A stretch of 64,000 nt of DNA from Nitrosospira sp. (GTDB lineage Bacteria; Pseudomonadota; Gammaproteobacteria; Burkholderiales; Nitrosomonadaceae): NCBI GenBank assembly GCA_013821425.1, contig JACDGV010000015.1:1-64000 (forward strand). Direction: 5' to 3'. A program made the translations under genes and the position numbers. Below the pieces are notes generated by a model. It saw only the letters and a program-made list of their open reading frames with translations, was not told the DNA's origin and made no database searches. Shown here one piece after another: positions 1-8,940 of the stretch. Numbering within the stretch: position 1 is the stretch's first letter; each line of letters starts with the position of its first letter.

Positions 1-1
1 G

Positions 2-64
2 GGCAAGAAAACACCTGATGAGGCTTATGCCGTGATGCTGCCGACGGTTAAACTGGCAGCGTGA
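2..64 (+). pseudogene. C-terminal end of an IS3-family transposase (cut by window edge)
   Basis: The first 20 codons read GKKTPDEAYAVMLPTVKLAA and then stop. This resembles the C-terminus of the integrase-type (DDE) OrfB transposases of IS3-family elements, which often end in a 'TPDEAY...LP..KLAA' tail. Most of the gene lies outside the window, so its integrity cannot be judged. About 40 to 60 bases further on, around 105-128, the sequence CAAACAATCGGGACCACTTC looks like the right terminal inverted repeat of such an element. The repeat assignment is from memory of IS3 ends and is not proven. Confidence 0.6.
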
Positions 65-340
65 GATTCAGCAGAGATTCCACTTAAAATACTCAGATTG
101 CTGTTCAAACAATCGGGACCACTTCTGTTGTAAGACCGACCATCTTGACATATTCCTCGTAGGAACGGCCCCACGGCACGACATCTTGGAGTGTAAATGC
201 CATAATTCTCAGTTATTGAATAAATTGAACCTCAAATTTTTGATTAGCAACTACTTAAGCAGATCATTTTGAAAACCCTCCTGGGTCTGATCGTCGGAAA
301 GTTTTGCTGCGTGGTTTTACGTTAGGTATACGCGGATACT

Positions 341-568
341 GTGTCTAACAAGGCAATAGCATCTATCCAGAATCGAGCGGCGGACCGGTGCGTTGATATA
401 TTTAGGCGCGAGGATGGCACCTACAGTTTTGAGGCATACCGAAGGGATCATGAGGACCTAAAGGGGTGGTTTCCGCTCCACCGTTACTCACATCAGGTTT
501 ACGAAACGGAGGAACTCGCGCTTGCACAAGCAAAAGCTAACGTTGCGTGGATGATTGCAGGAGAGTAA
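341..568 (+). CDS. small hypothetical protein, 75 aa
   Basis: This short open frame starts at GTG and encodes a charged, soluble-looking protein of 75 residues with no signal peptide or membrane segment. The composition (RREDGTYSFEAYRRDHED, then an alanine-rich helix EELALAQAKANVAWMIAGE) looks like a small single-domain protein seen beside mobile DNA in proteobacteria. I do not recognise a family with confidence. It lies just downstream of an IS3 element end and convergent to a broken cytochrome P450. There is no clear Shine-Dalgarno sequence before the GTG. Confidence 0.45.
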   Translation: MSNKAIASIQNRAADRCVDIFRREDGTYSFEAYRRDHEDLKGWFPLHRYSHQVYETEELALAQAKANVAWMIAGE

Positions 569-717
569 TGACCTCGATCACCATAAGCTGCAGTGAGCTA
601 ATCCAGTTCCGGCGTTTCGCGGTTGGGCAGCCGAGGTTGTTTTCATCACACGTTATTAACAAGGGCAAGGTTCTCAACAGTTCCTGTAGATAACAGGGCT
701 GCAACTGAAGATTGGTT

Positions 718-2068
718 TCATCGTTGCTTTATCCGGACTGGAATTCCACCTTTGGGTCGCAGGGTCACCGCCATTTCAATCTCGACTTCATCAGCGTTAA
801 GCAGCTGTAAATCATAGTGCTGAACTATCATGCTTAGCAAAAGTTGACTTTCCAGCAATGCAAAGTGACTACCAATGCAGATGCGCTCCCCTATTCCAAA
901 AGGCATAAAGAAAACCTCCGATTTTTGGGTATTAAAAACCGTTCAGGGTCGAACTGCTCCGGCTGAGGCCAAAAGTCAGGATGATGATGAAGATTAAAAA
1001 TGCTGAATATCGCAATTCTACCCCCTTTAGAAAATAGCCATCAATCTCGGTATCCTTACTAACTTTACGTAGCAGGATGCCGGCAGGTGGACGAAAGCGC
1101 ATCGATTCATTTAGTACGGCTCTCGTATAAACAAGCTGCTGCAAATCTTCCGCGTCCGGTATTTTTCCTTGCAGCAAGCCATCAAGTTCTTGACGCAGTT
1201 TGTCGAGCACATCTGGGTGTCGCGCTAGTAAATATAAAGTCCAGCTCAATAAATTCGCGGTGGTTTCATGGCCTGCACCAAAGATGGTAATGACTTCATC
1301 ACGAATCTGCCTGTCAGTCATCTTTTCACCACTGTTGTCATCGCTCACTTTTAGCAGCATATCCAATAAGTCGTTATGCGCAGATGACGCAGTGCGGCGT
1401 TGATTGATGATTCCGTAAATAACATCATCAATCGTTCCCAGCGCCTTTTTGAATTTTAGATTGGCCAGAGTGGGTACATACAACGGCAGAGTCAAAGGAT
1501 TGACGACGGTTTTAGCGGCATATCTGAGCAAGGTATCTAGAGAGGGAGAAATTTGTTCTATTTTGTCGAGGACGCTGGTGCTGAACATGGTCTGGGTGAT
1601 TCCCTCCAGCGTCAATTGCATCATTTCCTCAGACAAATTAACCTCCGCACCTTCACCTAACTTCCGCCATCTATTCAGCATGCTGCTGCCAGCGTTGGCG
1701 ATTTGCGGCAGCAACATAGTTATATTGCTTCTCTGAAAAACCGGCTGCATCAACCGCCGCTGCCTTTGCCATAAATCACCTTGGCTTGTTACTAATCCCT
1801 GACCCAAAACCAATGCCAAGCCAGTTGGTTTTCCGGAATTGTGGATTTTTACAAAAACATCGCTTTGCTTGATCAGGGTTTGCTCAAATAGCCTTGGATG
1901 ACCGAATAGATAAAACTGGCGGCTAGCTAACCTGAAGCTGACCAGGCCGCCATGATCTCGCTGCCAGTCACAGAGGGCATGAAACGGATTGGCGCTCATC
2001 TGGCCTAAATTGCCTAGCAGAAAATCGCCTTTGACCTGTGGAATTCTTTTGCTAGGCGGCATTGTCAA
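718..2068 (-). pseudogene. cytochrome P450, broken by two frameshifts
   Basis: The coding strand runs from a TTG at 2068 (or ATG at 2062). It shows a complete P450 fold: I-helix motif AGHETT, K-helix ESMRFRP, and, in another frame, the heme-ligand loop FGIGERICIG with its cysteine (frame 718-906). After IDGYFLKG the frame is lost at a short G/C run near 1022. The expected continuation HHHPDFWPQPEQFDPERF is readable in the +1 frame, and a second shift near 906-920 is needed to reach the heme loop. The ligand cysteine is therefore not translated with the rest. The family normally performs NAD(P)H-dependent monooxygenation with a separate redox partner. None is nearby. The gene sits between IS and DUF3987 remnants, which fits an eroding accessory region. 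Confidence 0.8.
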
Positions 2069-2558
2069 CGCTGTTTCCGATTGGTTCCATAAAGTGGCTG
2101 TCAGGGTGATTTAAGGATCAGCTTAACCGGGAATGATTTCTGCAACGGCCTGGTGCTCCTAGTGAGCCCGCTCAATCACTTCAGCGGTTTTTTCAGCACG
2201 CCGCCATGGTTAAGATCATCAGGGAATGATTAAGTTACAAATTTGCCGCGCGGCGTAGGGCCATGATCTTAGACCTATTCTAACCCCCCCCTCCCAATTT
2301 CGCGCGCATCATTTTTTGACTAAGCAATCGGGTTCCCTTCAATACTCGGTGAGTTTTGAACCACCCCTGCCCTTGCCCAAAGAAAGCTTAAGTATGAATT
2401 ACTTTTCTGCCAATGCCCTTCGGATTGATCCGGGGATACCGGCTTGCTATTGCTACAGCTGCTACTTTTGCTATTTTTGCAGGCCCCGCTGTAGCAAGAA
2501 TAGCAATGTCGCGCCCCTGCAATTAAATTTTGGATCACTTAACGGGACGAAGGCATTG
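2069..2558. other. non-coding stretch with degraded sequence
   Basis: No convincing gene is present. On the minus strand at about 2430-2510 the sequence is a run of GCAA/GTAGCA-type repeats, giving low-complexity Asn/Ser/Cys peptides in one frame. It follows directly on the DUF3987 remnant and is probably decayed tail sequence of that gene. The segment 2100-2310 shows nothing I can name. Confidence 0.35.
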
Positions 2559-2915
2559 CTAGGGGATCACGAGGGCGGGGTTTACCTTAATGATCAGCGG
2601 CTTTTCATGCTGCTTTAGCTCGATCCGGTCAAGTTCGACAAGCTCCCCGATCGCGGCATTCAGGGCAGCGCCGAGATGCGGCCAACTCTTTGGGGCTTCT
2701 GTAAATGGTCGATACCCCTGCGTTGATTCGGGCCACGCCATAAGAAACCGCGCAAGAAAACCCGTCCCGCGAGCCAGCGCTCCGGATTTTGCGAGAAATT
2801 CCCTCAAGGTCGCTTCTTGTACTTGCAAGGCCACCGTTAGCCGCGCGCCTTCAAAAGAAATTTTACGTATCCTTATGAAGATGTCGGCGGCGGAATCTTC
2901 CGGTGGTGGAGTCGT
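2559..2915 (-). pseudogene. remnant of a DUF3987 (YfjI-type) protein
   Basis: The minus frame is open from 2915 without a good start codon. It contains the hallmark segment of DUF3987 proteins: LREFLAKSG, then GTGFLARFLMAWPESTQG and a RPFTEAP motif. The C-terminus (KPLIIKVNPALV) resembles the winged-helix end of the same proteins, which is normally more than 100 residues further on, so an internal deletion is likely. DUF3987 proteins are primase/helicase-like factors carried by genomic islands and prophages. The usual 700-residue protein is reduced here to about 118 codons. This marks a former mobile island. I am fairly sure of the family and less sure of the deletion. Confidence 0.6.
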
Positions 2916-3493
2916 TTAATACTTATCTATTGGATAGCTGCTGGCACGCCTACATCTACCACTCATACAGCTTATGAGTGAAGGCTTTCAGTCGGTAAAG
3001 CGGGTTTGTTCTATATCCAGATAGAAATCGCTTCAATTTTCTCCCTCGTCCGACGCCAACCTCAGCGAAGCAGCAACGCTTTTCTCCATTTTCGTCCCAT
3101 AAGCGTCCCTTTTTATAGATGCATTAAACTATCCTACGGAATTTGATTAGTAATTATTCTTTTTATCTTGGGATTCTATATCCCTAATCGTTGACAGGAG
3201 AATGACGGAAATTTTCTTTGTAAGATCCAGGCTGTTTCAAATTCAACTGGTTATGCATTTTTTGGAAACACCCAAACCCTTTCGACTCTTTTTATTATGT
3301 TAGAATTTTTTGCACTAACAGCGAGTTCGGGATGATTAAGGACGACAGCGGGCTGGTCCGCAGTGGTTTATCTGCCAGGCCGAAGCATCCAGACAGGGCT
3401 GGGCGATATTGAACTCGGCGCCCCGTTGTGCTCTCCTCTCAAATCTTAAGCAGCTAAGCGCGCTATTAAACAATCCACCCTGGGACAAAGAGC
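2916..3493. other. intergenic region with a 19-bp hyphenated palindrome
   Basis: No gene is visible over about 580 bases. At 2961-2979 there is a perfect 7-bp inverted repeat, ACTCATA, with a 5-base spacer (CAGCT) and TATGAGT. It has no T-run after it, so it looks more like an operator or a remnant recombination site than a terminator. The segment 3120-3330 is AT-rich and probably carries the promoter of the SnoaL-like gene, but I could not choose -35/-10 boxes. Confidence 0.35.
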
Positions 3494-3919
3494 ATGCAAA
3501 GCAACAACAACAGCAACATTGTCCGTGGATTCATAGAGGAAGTCCTGAATCAAGGAAAAATCGATGCTGCCGGGGAGTTCTTCTGGGAGGACATGGTGGA
3601 GCAAGTTCCATTTCCCGGCCAGGGACCAGGCCTTGCGGGGTTGAAGGATGTGCTGCGTGATCTGAGGGCCGCGTTTCCCGACATGCATTGGACGATACAA
3701 GAGCAGATTGCCGAGGATGACAAGGTCCTGACACGCTTTGAGTGGAGCGGTACCCATCGCGGCACGTTTCTGGGCGTGTCTGCCACGGACCGGCATGTGA
3801 CCGTCTGGGGCATGGTTATTGACCGTCTTGAAGGTGGAAAAATCAAGGAAACGCGTATCATCATGGACACGCTTGGGCTGATGGTGCAATTAGGCGTGAT
3901 TTCACCGCCAAAGGCATGA
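3494..3919 (+). CDS. SnoaL-like ester cyclase family protein, 141 aa
   Basis: The protein has the NTF2/SnoaL cone-shaped fold pattern: an N-terminal helix (NNSNIVRGFIEEVLNQGKID), then the PGLAGLKDVLRDLRAAFPDMHWTI region, a DKVLTRFEWSGTHRG..GV strand pair, and a VWGMVIDRLEGGKIKETR C-terminal sheet. These features match the SnoaL-like polyketide cyclase / 'ester cyclase' group, whose members bind small hydrophobic substrates but are mostly of unknown function. The 141-residue length is normal. The ATG at 3494 precedes the whole domain. It is probably monocistronic or loosely linked to the ADP-ribosylglycohydrolase 167 bases downstream on the same strand. The substrate is unknown. Confidence 0.75.
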   Translation: MQSNNNSNIVRGFIEEVLNQGKIDAAGEFFWEDMVEQVPFPGQGPGLAGLKDVLRDLRAAFPDMHWTIQEQIAEDDKVLTRFEWSGTHRGTFLGVSATDRHVTVWGMVIDRLEGGKIKETRIIMDTLGLMVQLGVISPPKA

Positions 3920-4086
3920 TTTCGACCCTGATTAGCCCTTCGTTCCAGGGGATTGCGTTGACCGATGCTAAGTGGAAGCGTTTGGGGGCAAGCCACGTTG
4001 TCTTCCGGCAAAGCTTATGGATTTAACCCCTTATACCACGCTGCCTGTCGGGAGATAATTAGGTCAACCAAGAGGAGGATCAGAAC

Positions 4087-5196
4087 ATGCTCGACCCCGT
4101 CATACAGGATCGTGCCGCCGGCGCCATCATGGGCGCCTTTATCGGCGATGCCTTAGGCCTCGGCCCCCACTGGTACTACGACCTGGCGGCGCTCCGCCGC
4201 GACTACGGCGACTGGATCACGACCTATGCCGACCCCAAGCCCGGCCGATACCATAGCGATCTCAAGGCGGGTCAGCTCTCCCAGGGGGGCGTCATTCTTA
4301 GGCTCATGCTGAGCTCGCTCGTCGAGCGCGGAGGCTATGATGAAGCGGATTTCTGTCGGCGCATGGATGAGGAAATCTTCCCGTTGCTCAACGGCCTGCC
4401 CGTGAATGGACCGGGAGGATACACCCAGCAGTCGATTCGCGATGCCTGGCGCAAGCGTGTCCAGCAGAACCTGCCCTGGGGACAAACGGGAGGCCAGGCC
4501 GATACCACCGAGGCGATAGGGCGCACGCTCGCCCTGGCAGTTCGCTACGCCTTCCAGCCGCCGGAACTGGCAGCCGCCATTTCCAGCAATACCCGCCTCA
4601 CCCAGACCGACGATACCGTGGTTACCCTAACTGTCGCGTACGGGGCGGTGTTGGGGCTCCTGGTGCAGGGGCACAAGCTCAACAGAAGTCTTTCCGGCAA
4701 ACTCATGCGCTTGGCAAGGGTGGGAAAATTGCCTTTCCATACAATGGCGCATACCGACCTGCAGCCGCCACAGGAGGACCGCCCGCGGGAAAGCGGACAT
4801 TTCGTCTCTCCAGACGCCCTGCTCACTCCCTCGTATGTGGCCGCAGCCGCGGTGGACCCGGATATCCGGATAGAGCCCGCATGGAAAGTCTCCATCGTTT
4901 ATGGCATGACCTGCGCAATTTATCACCAGCTTCCCGCGGCCTACCATCTCACTGCCCGCTTTCCGGACGATTTTGAATCGGCTGTGCTCCACGCGGTGAA
5001 TGGCGGCGGCGAAAACCAGGCCCGCGCCATGTTGACCGGCGCGCTCGTCGGAGCCCAAATCGGGCTATCGGGAATACCCCGGCGCTTCCTCGAGGGCCTG
5101 GACGAAACCGAAACGCTCCAGCAGGTTGCGATGGACCTGGCCTCGAAAGTCGGCGCTTCAACCGCGGCGTCCCTTGCTCGCGTGCAGGCAACGTAG
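4087..5196 (+). CDS. ADP-ribosylglycohydrolase family protein
   Basis: The 369-residue protein begins with DRAAGAIMGAFIGDALGLGPHW and contains TQTDDTVVTLTVAYG around residue 175. These GDALG and TDDT segments are the metal-binding motifs of the DraG/ARH fold, where aspartates coordinate two Mg/Mn ions that cleave ADP-ribose from targets. It is a soluble cytoplasmic enzyme with no signal peptide. The ATG follows a strong ribosome site (AGAGGAGGATCAGAAC). No ADP-ribosyltransferase partner (DraT) or nif gene is nearby, so a role in nitrogenase control is not implied. It could instead act on another ADP-ribosylated protein or a small molecule. The gene appears intact. It is followed directly by a broken IS3 transposase. 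Confidence 0.85.
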   Translation: MLDPVIQDRAAGAIMGAFIGDALGLGPHWYYDLAALRRDYGDWITTYADPKPGRYHSDLKAGQLSQGGVILRLMLSSLVERGGYDEADFCRRMDEEIFPLLNGLPVNGPGGYTQQSIRDAWRKRVQQNLPWGQTGGQADTTEAIGRTLALAVRYAFQPPELAAAISSNTRLTQTDDTVVTLTVAYGAVLGLLVQGHKLNRSLSGKLMRLARVGKLPFHTMAHTDLQPPQEDRPRESGHFVSPDALLTPSYVAAAAVDPDIRIEPAWKVSIVYGMTCAIYHQLPAAYHLTARFPDDFESAVLHAVNGGGENQARAMLTGALVGAQIGLSGIPRRFLEGLDETETLQQVAMDLASKVGASTAASLARVQAT

Positions 5197-5273
5197 AGCA
5201 AATGCCGCTTGGTGTCGGCCATCCCGCCTGGACAAGGGCCCCGAATCCCTTCACAGTATCTTGCCGACTGTGT

Positions 5274-5500
5274 AAAGACATGAGTATCGAACTGCGCTTT
5301 ATCCAACCCGGCACGCCGAATCAAAATGCGTTCATCGAGCGCTTCAAATGACCTTGCTGCAACGGGATCCTGAATGCTGGGTCTTCGAATTCTCGACGAA
5401 GTGCGCGGGATCACATGTGAATGGCTAAGAAGCTACAATGAAGAACGCTCATGAGGCATGGCGCGCTGGTAAACCTGCAACCGGCTAGTGTTTCGTGAAA
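5274..5500 (+). pseudogene. degenerate IS3-family transposase fragment
   Basis: From 5274 the frame reads ...[22 protein letters not shown] and then stops at 5349-5351. In shifted frames the sequence continues with CWVFE, LDEVRGIT and EWLRSYNEER. This is the order of the C-terminal catalytic core of IS3-type transposases ([25 protein letters not shown]...LDEVR...W...YNEERPH). At least three frame breaks show that it is dead. It is not the same copy as the transposase at base 1. It marks an insertion or rearrangement between the ADP-ribosylglycohydrolase and the secreted repeat protein. Confidence 0.75.
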
Positions 5501-5778
5501 CCTGGACTGATTGCAGGGAAAATCTCTACCTCTGAAATGTCTATTTGAGGGGGAGCTTACAGCGCTTATCGGCCGTATTTATTTGCCGCATAATAATGCG
5601 ATGTATTACCATACCAACTCAATATAGGGGAACAGCGGATGCGTGTAGAGTTGTTCGAAAGAGTTGCCAGGATATAAGTAATTTCGGAAGAAGATGTGCA
5701 AGAAAAATCTTTTTGCTTCGCAAGAATGCCGGAAAGGGAATAAGTTCCCCGTACACATAATAGGATTTTAATATTAAG

Positions 5779-6819
5779 ATGCTAAAAAACCTTTGCGTTG
5801 CACTCTTTTTCTTCGCCTTAACTGCGCCTTTCCTTGCACATTCAGCGTGTAGCGGAAATGGATGCGAGTCTATTACAATAGAAAAGCGCGCAGAATGCGT
5901 CGTGCTAAGGAACAACAGCACGTCCCTTATCCGGATAAAATCAGCTAGCGAACTGGTCGATACGGATTTCTTGATCTACGGCAAAACCATATATAAACCC
6001 CAGATGCGCGCAGGAGGTCAATGTGTAGGCAACTGGGGAATTGATTATTCTGCGACATTTGAGGGTCCAGTCCCGCTTAACCTTGACTCCAGCCTTACGT
6101 CGTCGTCCCCATCTCTCCCTGAGAAGGTTCAAACTTCCCCGTCTGGCGAGGACGTCCCTTTCCAAAGTGCTAAGGTTCCTTCAGAAAGCGTGCAAGCTCC
6201 CTCGAAAAGTGCAAACGCCCATTCGGAAAGCGTGCATATTCCCCCACAACGTGCGCCGATACCTGAACAGAACGTGCAAGCTTTCTCACAACGCGTGGAA
6301 ATTCCTTTCCAGGATATGAAAGTTCCTCCACAGGCCGTCCAAGCTAGAGCCGAATATACCTTTGAGGTCGCGCATAAATGCGAGGAGCCGTTTTTTGTTC
6401 ATTTGCATTACTTAAGAACGAAAGATAAAAAATGGGAGATGGTGGTTTATGACTTTACCGATGAGGATAAATATCATTTAAAAGAGGGGTACGCAGGTAG
6501 AAGGGTGTTTTACTTGACTGATGGCCCGGACAAGAAATTGCGCACGCAAAATGCGGTAGCATATGTATGGGCATCATCAACGCGCTGTGCAGTACTCGAA
6601 GGTGATGAAATGAACGATGAGGATAGGTCGTTTGAAATAGAATCGGGGGAAATAAAACGATTCAAAAAGATTAGTCCTGAAGAAAATGGATCCACCTATA
6701 CCATTCGTATTAACTGCGTCGATTCTTGTCCTGTGCTTCCTGCCACCTCTGAAGACTTTCCTCCTCGCTCCTTTGAAGCTATTCCGGCGGTCTCCGATGA
6801 AACGATTCCCTGGGATTGA
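5779..6819 (+). CDS. secreted protein of unknown function with heptad-repeat linker
   Basis: The 346-residue product starts with a clear signal peptide (hydrophobic core LCVALFFFALTAPFL, cleavage near AHSA-C). The N-terminal part (23-100) has paired cysteines (CSGNGC, AEC, QC). Residues 114-190 form about eleven imperfect 7-residue repeats of the type S-E-S-V-Q-A-P, ending in proline (SESVQAP, SKSANAH, SESVHIP, PQRAPIP, EQNVQAF, SQRVEIP and so on). Residues 191-310 form a second domain with cysteines (HKC, TRC, INC, DSC) and many aromatic residues. No catalytic motif is recognised. The layout suggests two extracytoplasmic domains joined by an extended spacer. Its base composition is more AT-rich than the core genes, suggesting transfer. 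Neighbours give no functional clue. Confidence 0.65.
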   Translation: MLKNLCVALFFFALTAPFLAHSACSGNGCESITIEKRAECVVLRNNSTSLIRIKSASELVDTDFLIYGKTIYKPQMRAGGQCVGNWGIDYSATFEGPVPLNLDSSLTSSSPSLPEKVQTSPSGEDVPFQSAKVPSESVQAPSKSANAHSESVHIPPQRAPIPEQNVQAFSQRVEIPFQDMKVPPQAVQARAEYTFEVAHKCEEPFFVHLHYLRTKDKKWEMVVYDFTDEDKYHLKEGYAGRRVFYLTDGPDKKLRTQNAVAYVWASSTRCAVLEGDEMNDEDRSFEIESGEIKRFKKISPEENGSTYTIRINCVDSCPVLPATSEDFPPRSFEAIPAVSDETIPWD

Positions 6820-7443
6820 TTCGTTCTCCTGGTGGTGCCGTATCTCGCTCTGCTCGCTCCGAAGGAATGGACCAGCGCGGCGCTTAGCTTCATCGAAAAC
6901 GCGGCATATAGTGGCTGCCTGGGCAACTCAACAATGCAAGCGAGCCGCCGCCGCTAGCACGGTCGGGGTTGCGCTTCTTGTTGCAGCGAATGGGGACGGG
7001 GATATCGGACCGGATGAAGACATTGATGGCTGATATCGTATCAGCATACCGGCGGCGGGCTGCTAGACTTATCTGAGCAATGATTGTTGGGATGAGGCGC
7101 ACGTCTGTGTAACACGTTGTATTTCTCGCCTTGCCGCTACAACACTAGTCTATTTTGCGCGACGTTACCATGGGATGGCTTGGCGCTGCCCGGACGAAAG
7201 GGGATGCGTGGTCTATGTACTGGTGGCGCGGCGTTTTGGATGAGAACGGTAGGGGATCACGGCTGCGTCTCCTATGTTTCAATCGGGAGTTCACGGCGCC
7301 GTTTCTTCTTTTAAGTAAGTCTCAGGAAAATACCGCGAGGCGGGGCATTTACATGCCCGACTTCTCGTCAATCAATTAAGCGGGCTGCCAGATTCAAGAT
7401 TTCAAGCAATTCTGAAGTGTTGAGGCTGCCCACGGAACCTGCA
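6820..7443. other. intergenic region without a supported gene
   Basis: About 620 bases lie between two accessory genes. Short open frames exist in several phases, but none has a ribosome site, recognisable motif or convincing codon pattern. Immediately after the stop at 6819 the same frame stays open for about 45 codons with a hydrophobic segment (VLLVVPYLALLAP). This could be a decayed extension, but I cannot support it. Confidence 0.3.
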
Positions 7444-8325
7444 TCAGCTCCTCAAATAAGACTGCTGTGGAGCTGTTTTGTGCCGGCTGTATAAAAACCG
7501 TATGGAAGCAAAGAGCATCAGGACGCTCACGATCTCTTCAGTTAATTCGCTTTTCCATATGATGCAATGAGCGGTTAAAACTAAAAAGACAAAAGCGAAA
7601 AACCTTGAGTTTCTAGGTTTAAGAAATACGCGAATCTCGCTGGGTAAATATTTTTCAATCTTGTCCATAAACAAAAAATAGCTTGCAACAACTAAATTAA
7701 AAATTATATAAAAGGCAAAAAACAAGGGATTAAAAAGATTGTGTAAATTAAATTCATCCTGATAATTAAGTTCCTTAATCGTTTCTGGAGTTTCAATCGA
7801 GAAAATACGCTGCCCCCAGGAAATCTCTTCCATGGCAAAGAGTAAAAATAATACGGCAGTAAATGAGATAAAAATACGGAGCTGCCTCTTCTGTAGCGTC
7901 CGCAACGAATAAAAAAGGAGAAGACCGGAGAGGAACGCGAAAACGGCGGTCATATTCTCCAATAATGCATCTTCAGCATAGAATTCTCGTAAGTCGGAAA
8001 CAAAAATAGAAATAAAATGAAAGCCCAACAGAAAAATTATAAAAAACACTTCGGTTCGTTCCAAAATCCAGTCGCTGCGTAGGAAATCACGGTAATAATT
8101 GGGAAACTGGGAGATTAAAAGAGCCAAAGGTAAGAAACAAAGCGTTATAGCGAAAATGTACAGTGTGGCGGGTTGACCCAAACTGCCATCAGAACTGGCG
8201 TTTTGTTCTAGAAAAGAAATAACCGCCTGTGTGTGACCGAAGGATACGAAGATCCAAAGCAAAAGACAGACTGAATATAACAGCCAAAATGTTTTCTGAA
8301 TATATTTACTATCTGGTAGTGTCAA
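7444..8325 (-). CDS. multi-pass membrane protein with EEISWGQR motif, unknown function
   Basis: The protein has 293 residues and about seven or eight predicted membrane helices (for example LLYSVCLLLWIFVSF, LYIFAITLCFLPLALLI, VFFIIFLLGFHFISIFV, IFISFTAVLFLLFA). Between helices lies the charged motif AMEEISWGQRIFSIETPE, followed by NYQDEFNLHNLFNP. I have seen the combination 'EEISWGQR...N.Q.E.NLHN' in uncharacterised bacterial membrane proteins. The conserved acidic, His and Asn residues at a membrane boundary look like an active or metal site. The gene is strongly AT-rich compared with the flanking core genes, which suggests recent transfer. It stands alone between long non-coding stretches and faces sucC divergently. 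Function unknown. Confidence 0.65.
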   Translation of the reverse strand: MTLPDSKYIQKTFWLLYSVCLLLWIFVSFGHTQAVISFLEQNASSDGSLGQPATLYIFAITLCFLPLALLISQFPNYYRDFLRSDWILERTEVFFIIFLLGFHFISIFVSDLREFYAEDALLENMTAVFAFLSGLLLFYSLRTLQKRQLRIFISFTAVLFLLFAMEEISWGQRIFSIETPETIKELNYQDEFNLHNLFNPLFFAFYIIFNLVVASYFLFMDKIEKYLPSEIRVFLKPRNSRFFAFVFLVLTAHCIIWKSELTEEIVSVLMLFASIRFLYSRHKTAPQQSYLRS

Positions 8326-8940
8326 CGCAAAAAAGCCCCTTTTCTCTGTTCCACTAGCTACCTGGGGCAGGTCTTCAGCCGGTAAGAGTGTGTGCTACGC
8401 CACGAATACCACCAGTAAAGGTTACAGGTTGATATGTCTAGTGCAATAGGCTCTTCGGCTCATTTTCCTCGCTGCTGGTTCGGTCCAACCTAAACCCGCC
8501 AAACCAAACAATTACAATTACAATTAGAATCGTCAGCCTTTTCTTTTGGAGGCAAAGATAGGCACTTTCCAAGAATGCCAGGATGCTGCCCTTGCTGCTT
8601 TCTGGCTAGTAAATCATACTGACCAATGGACTTCACGCATGAATGGTCTCACTGATAGCAGGCACATTTCGATTGCTGAATCAGTCGAGGACTTCACCAA
8701 GAAAGCATCGTACGTGTGTGGATAACGGAACCGCCGTTCCACGCGGTTGACCATCTGATGACTGGAAGCGTGACCGGTACTGCCCGTGGTCAGGTTATTC
8801 CCGGCGGGAGCAACTAAGGAAGCCGGGCAATTTTATACCGTTTGAAACTCCGGGGCAGGACCGAAAACAAATAGCTGCTGTTCGTGTCATATCAGCCAAG
8901 GCTATTACGATATACTCGATTTTCAGCATCGGGAGCAGTC
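8326..8940. other. upstream region of sucC, with a possible 59-codon ORF
   Basis: Over 600 bases separate the membrane protein from sucC. A plus-strand frame at 8546-8725 (TTG start) reads ECQDAALAAFWLVNHTDQW and is protein-like in codon use, but it has a poor start context and no recognised family. The rest shows nothing I can identify, and no clear -35/-10 pair for sucC could be chosen. Confidence 0.25.

Noticed and set aside
5281-5351. possible intact small gene after the ADP-ribosylglycohydrolase
   Set aside because: The peptide is the [18 protein letters not shown] block of an IS3 transposase, broken by stops, so it is a remnant rather than a gene.
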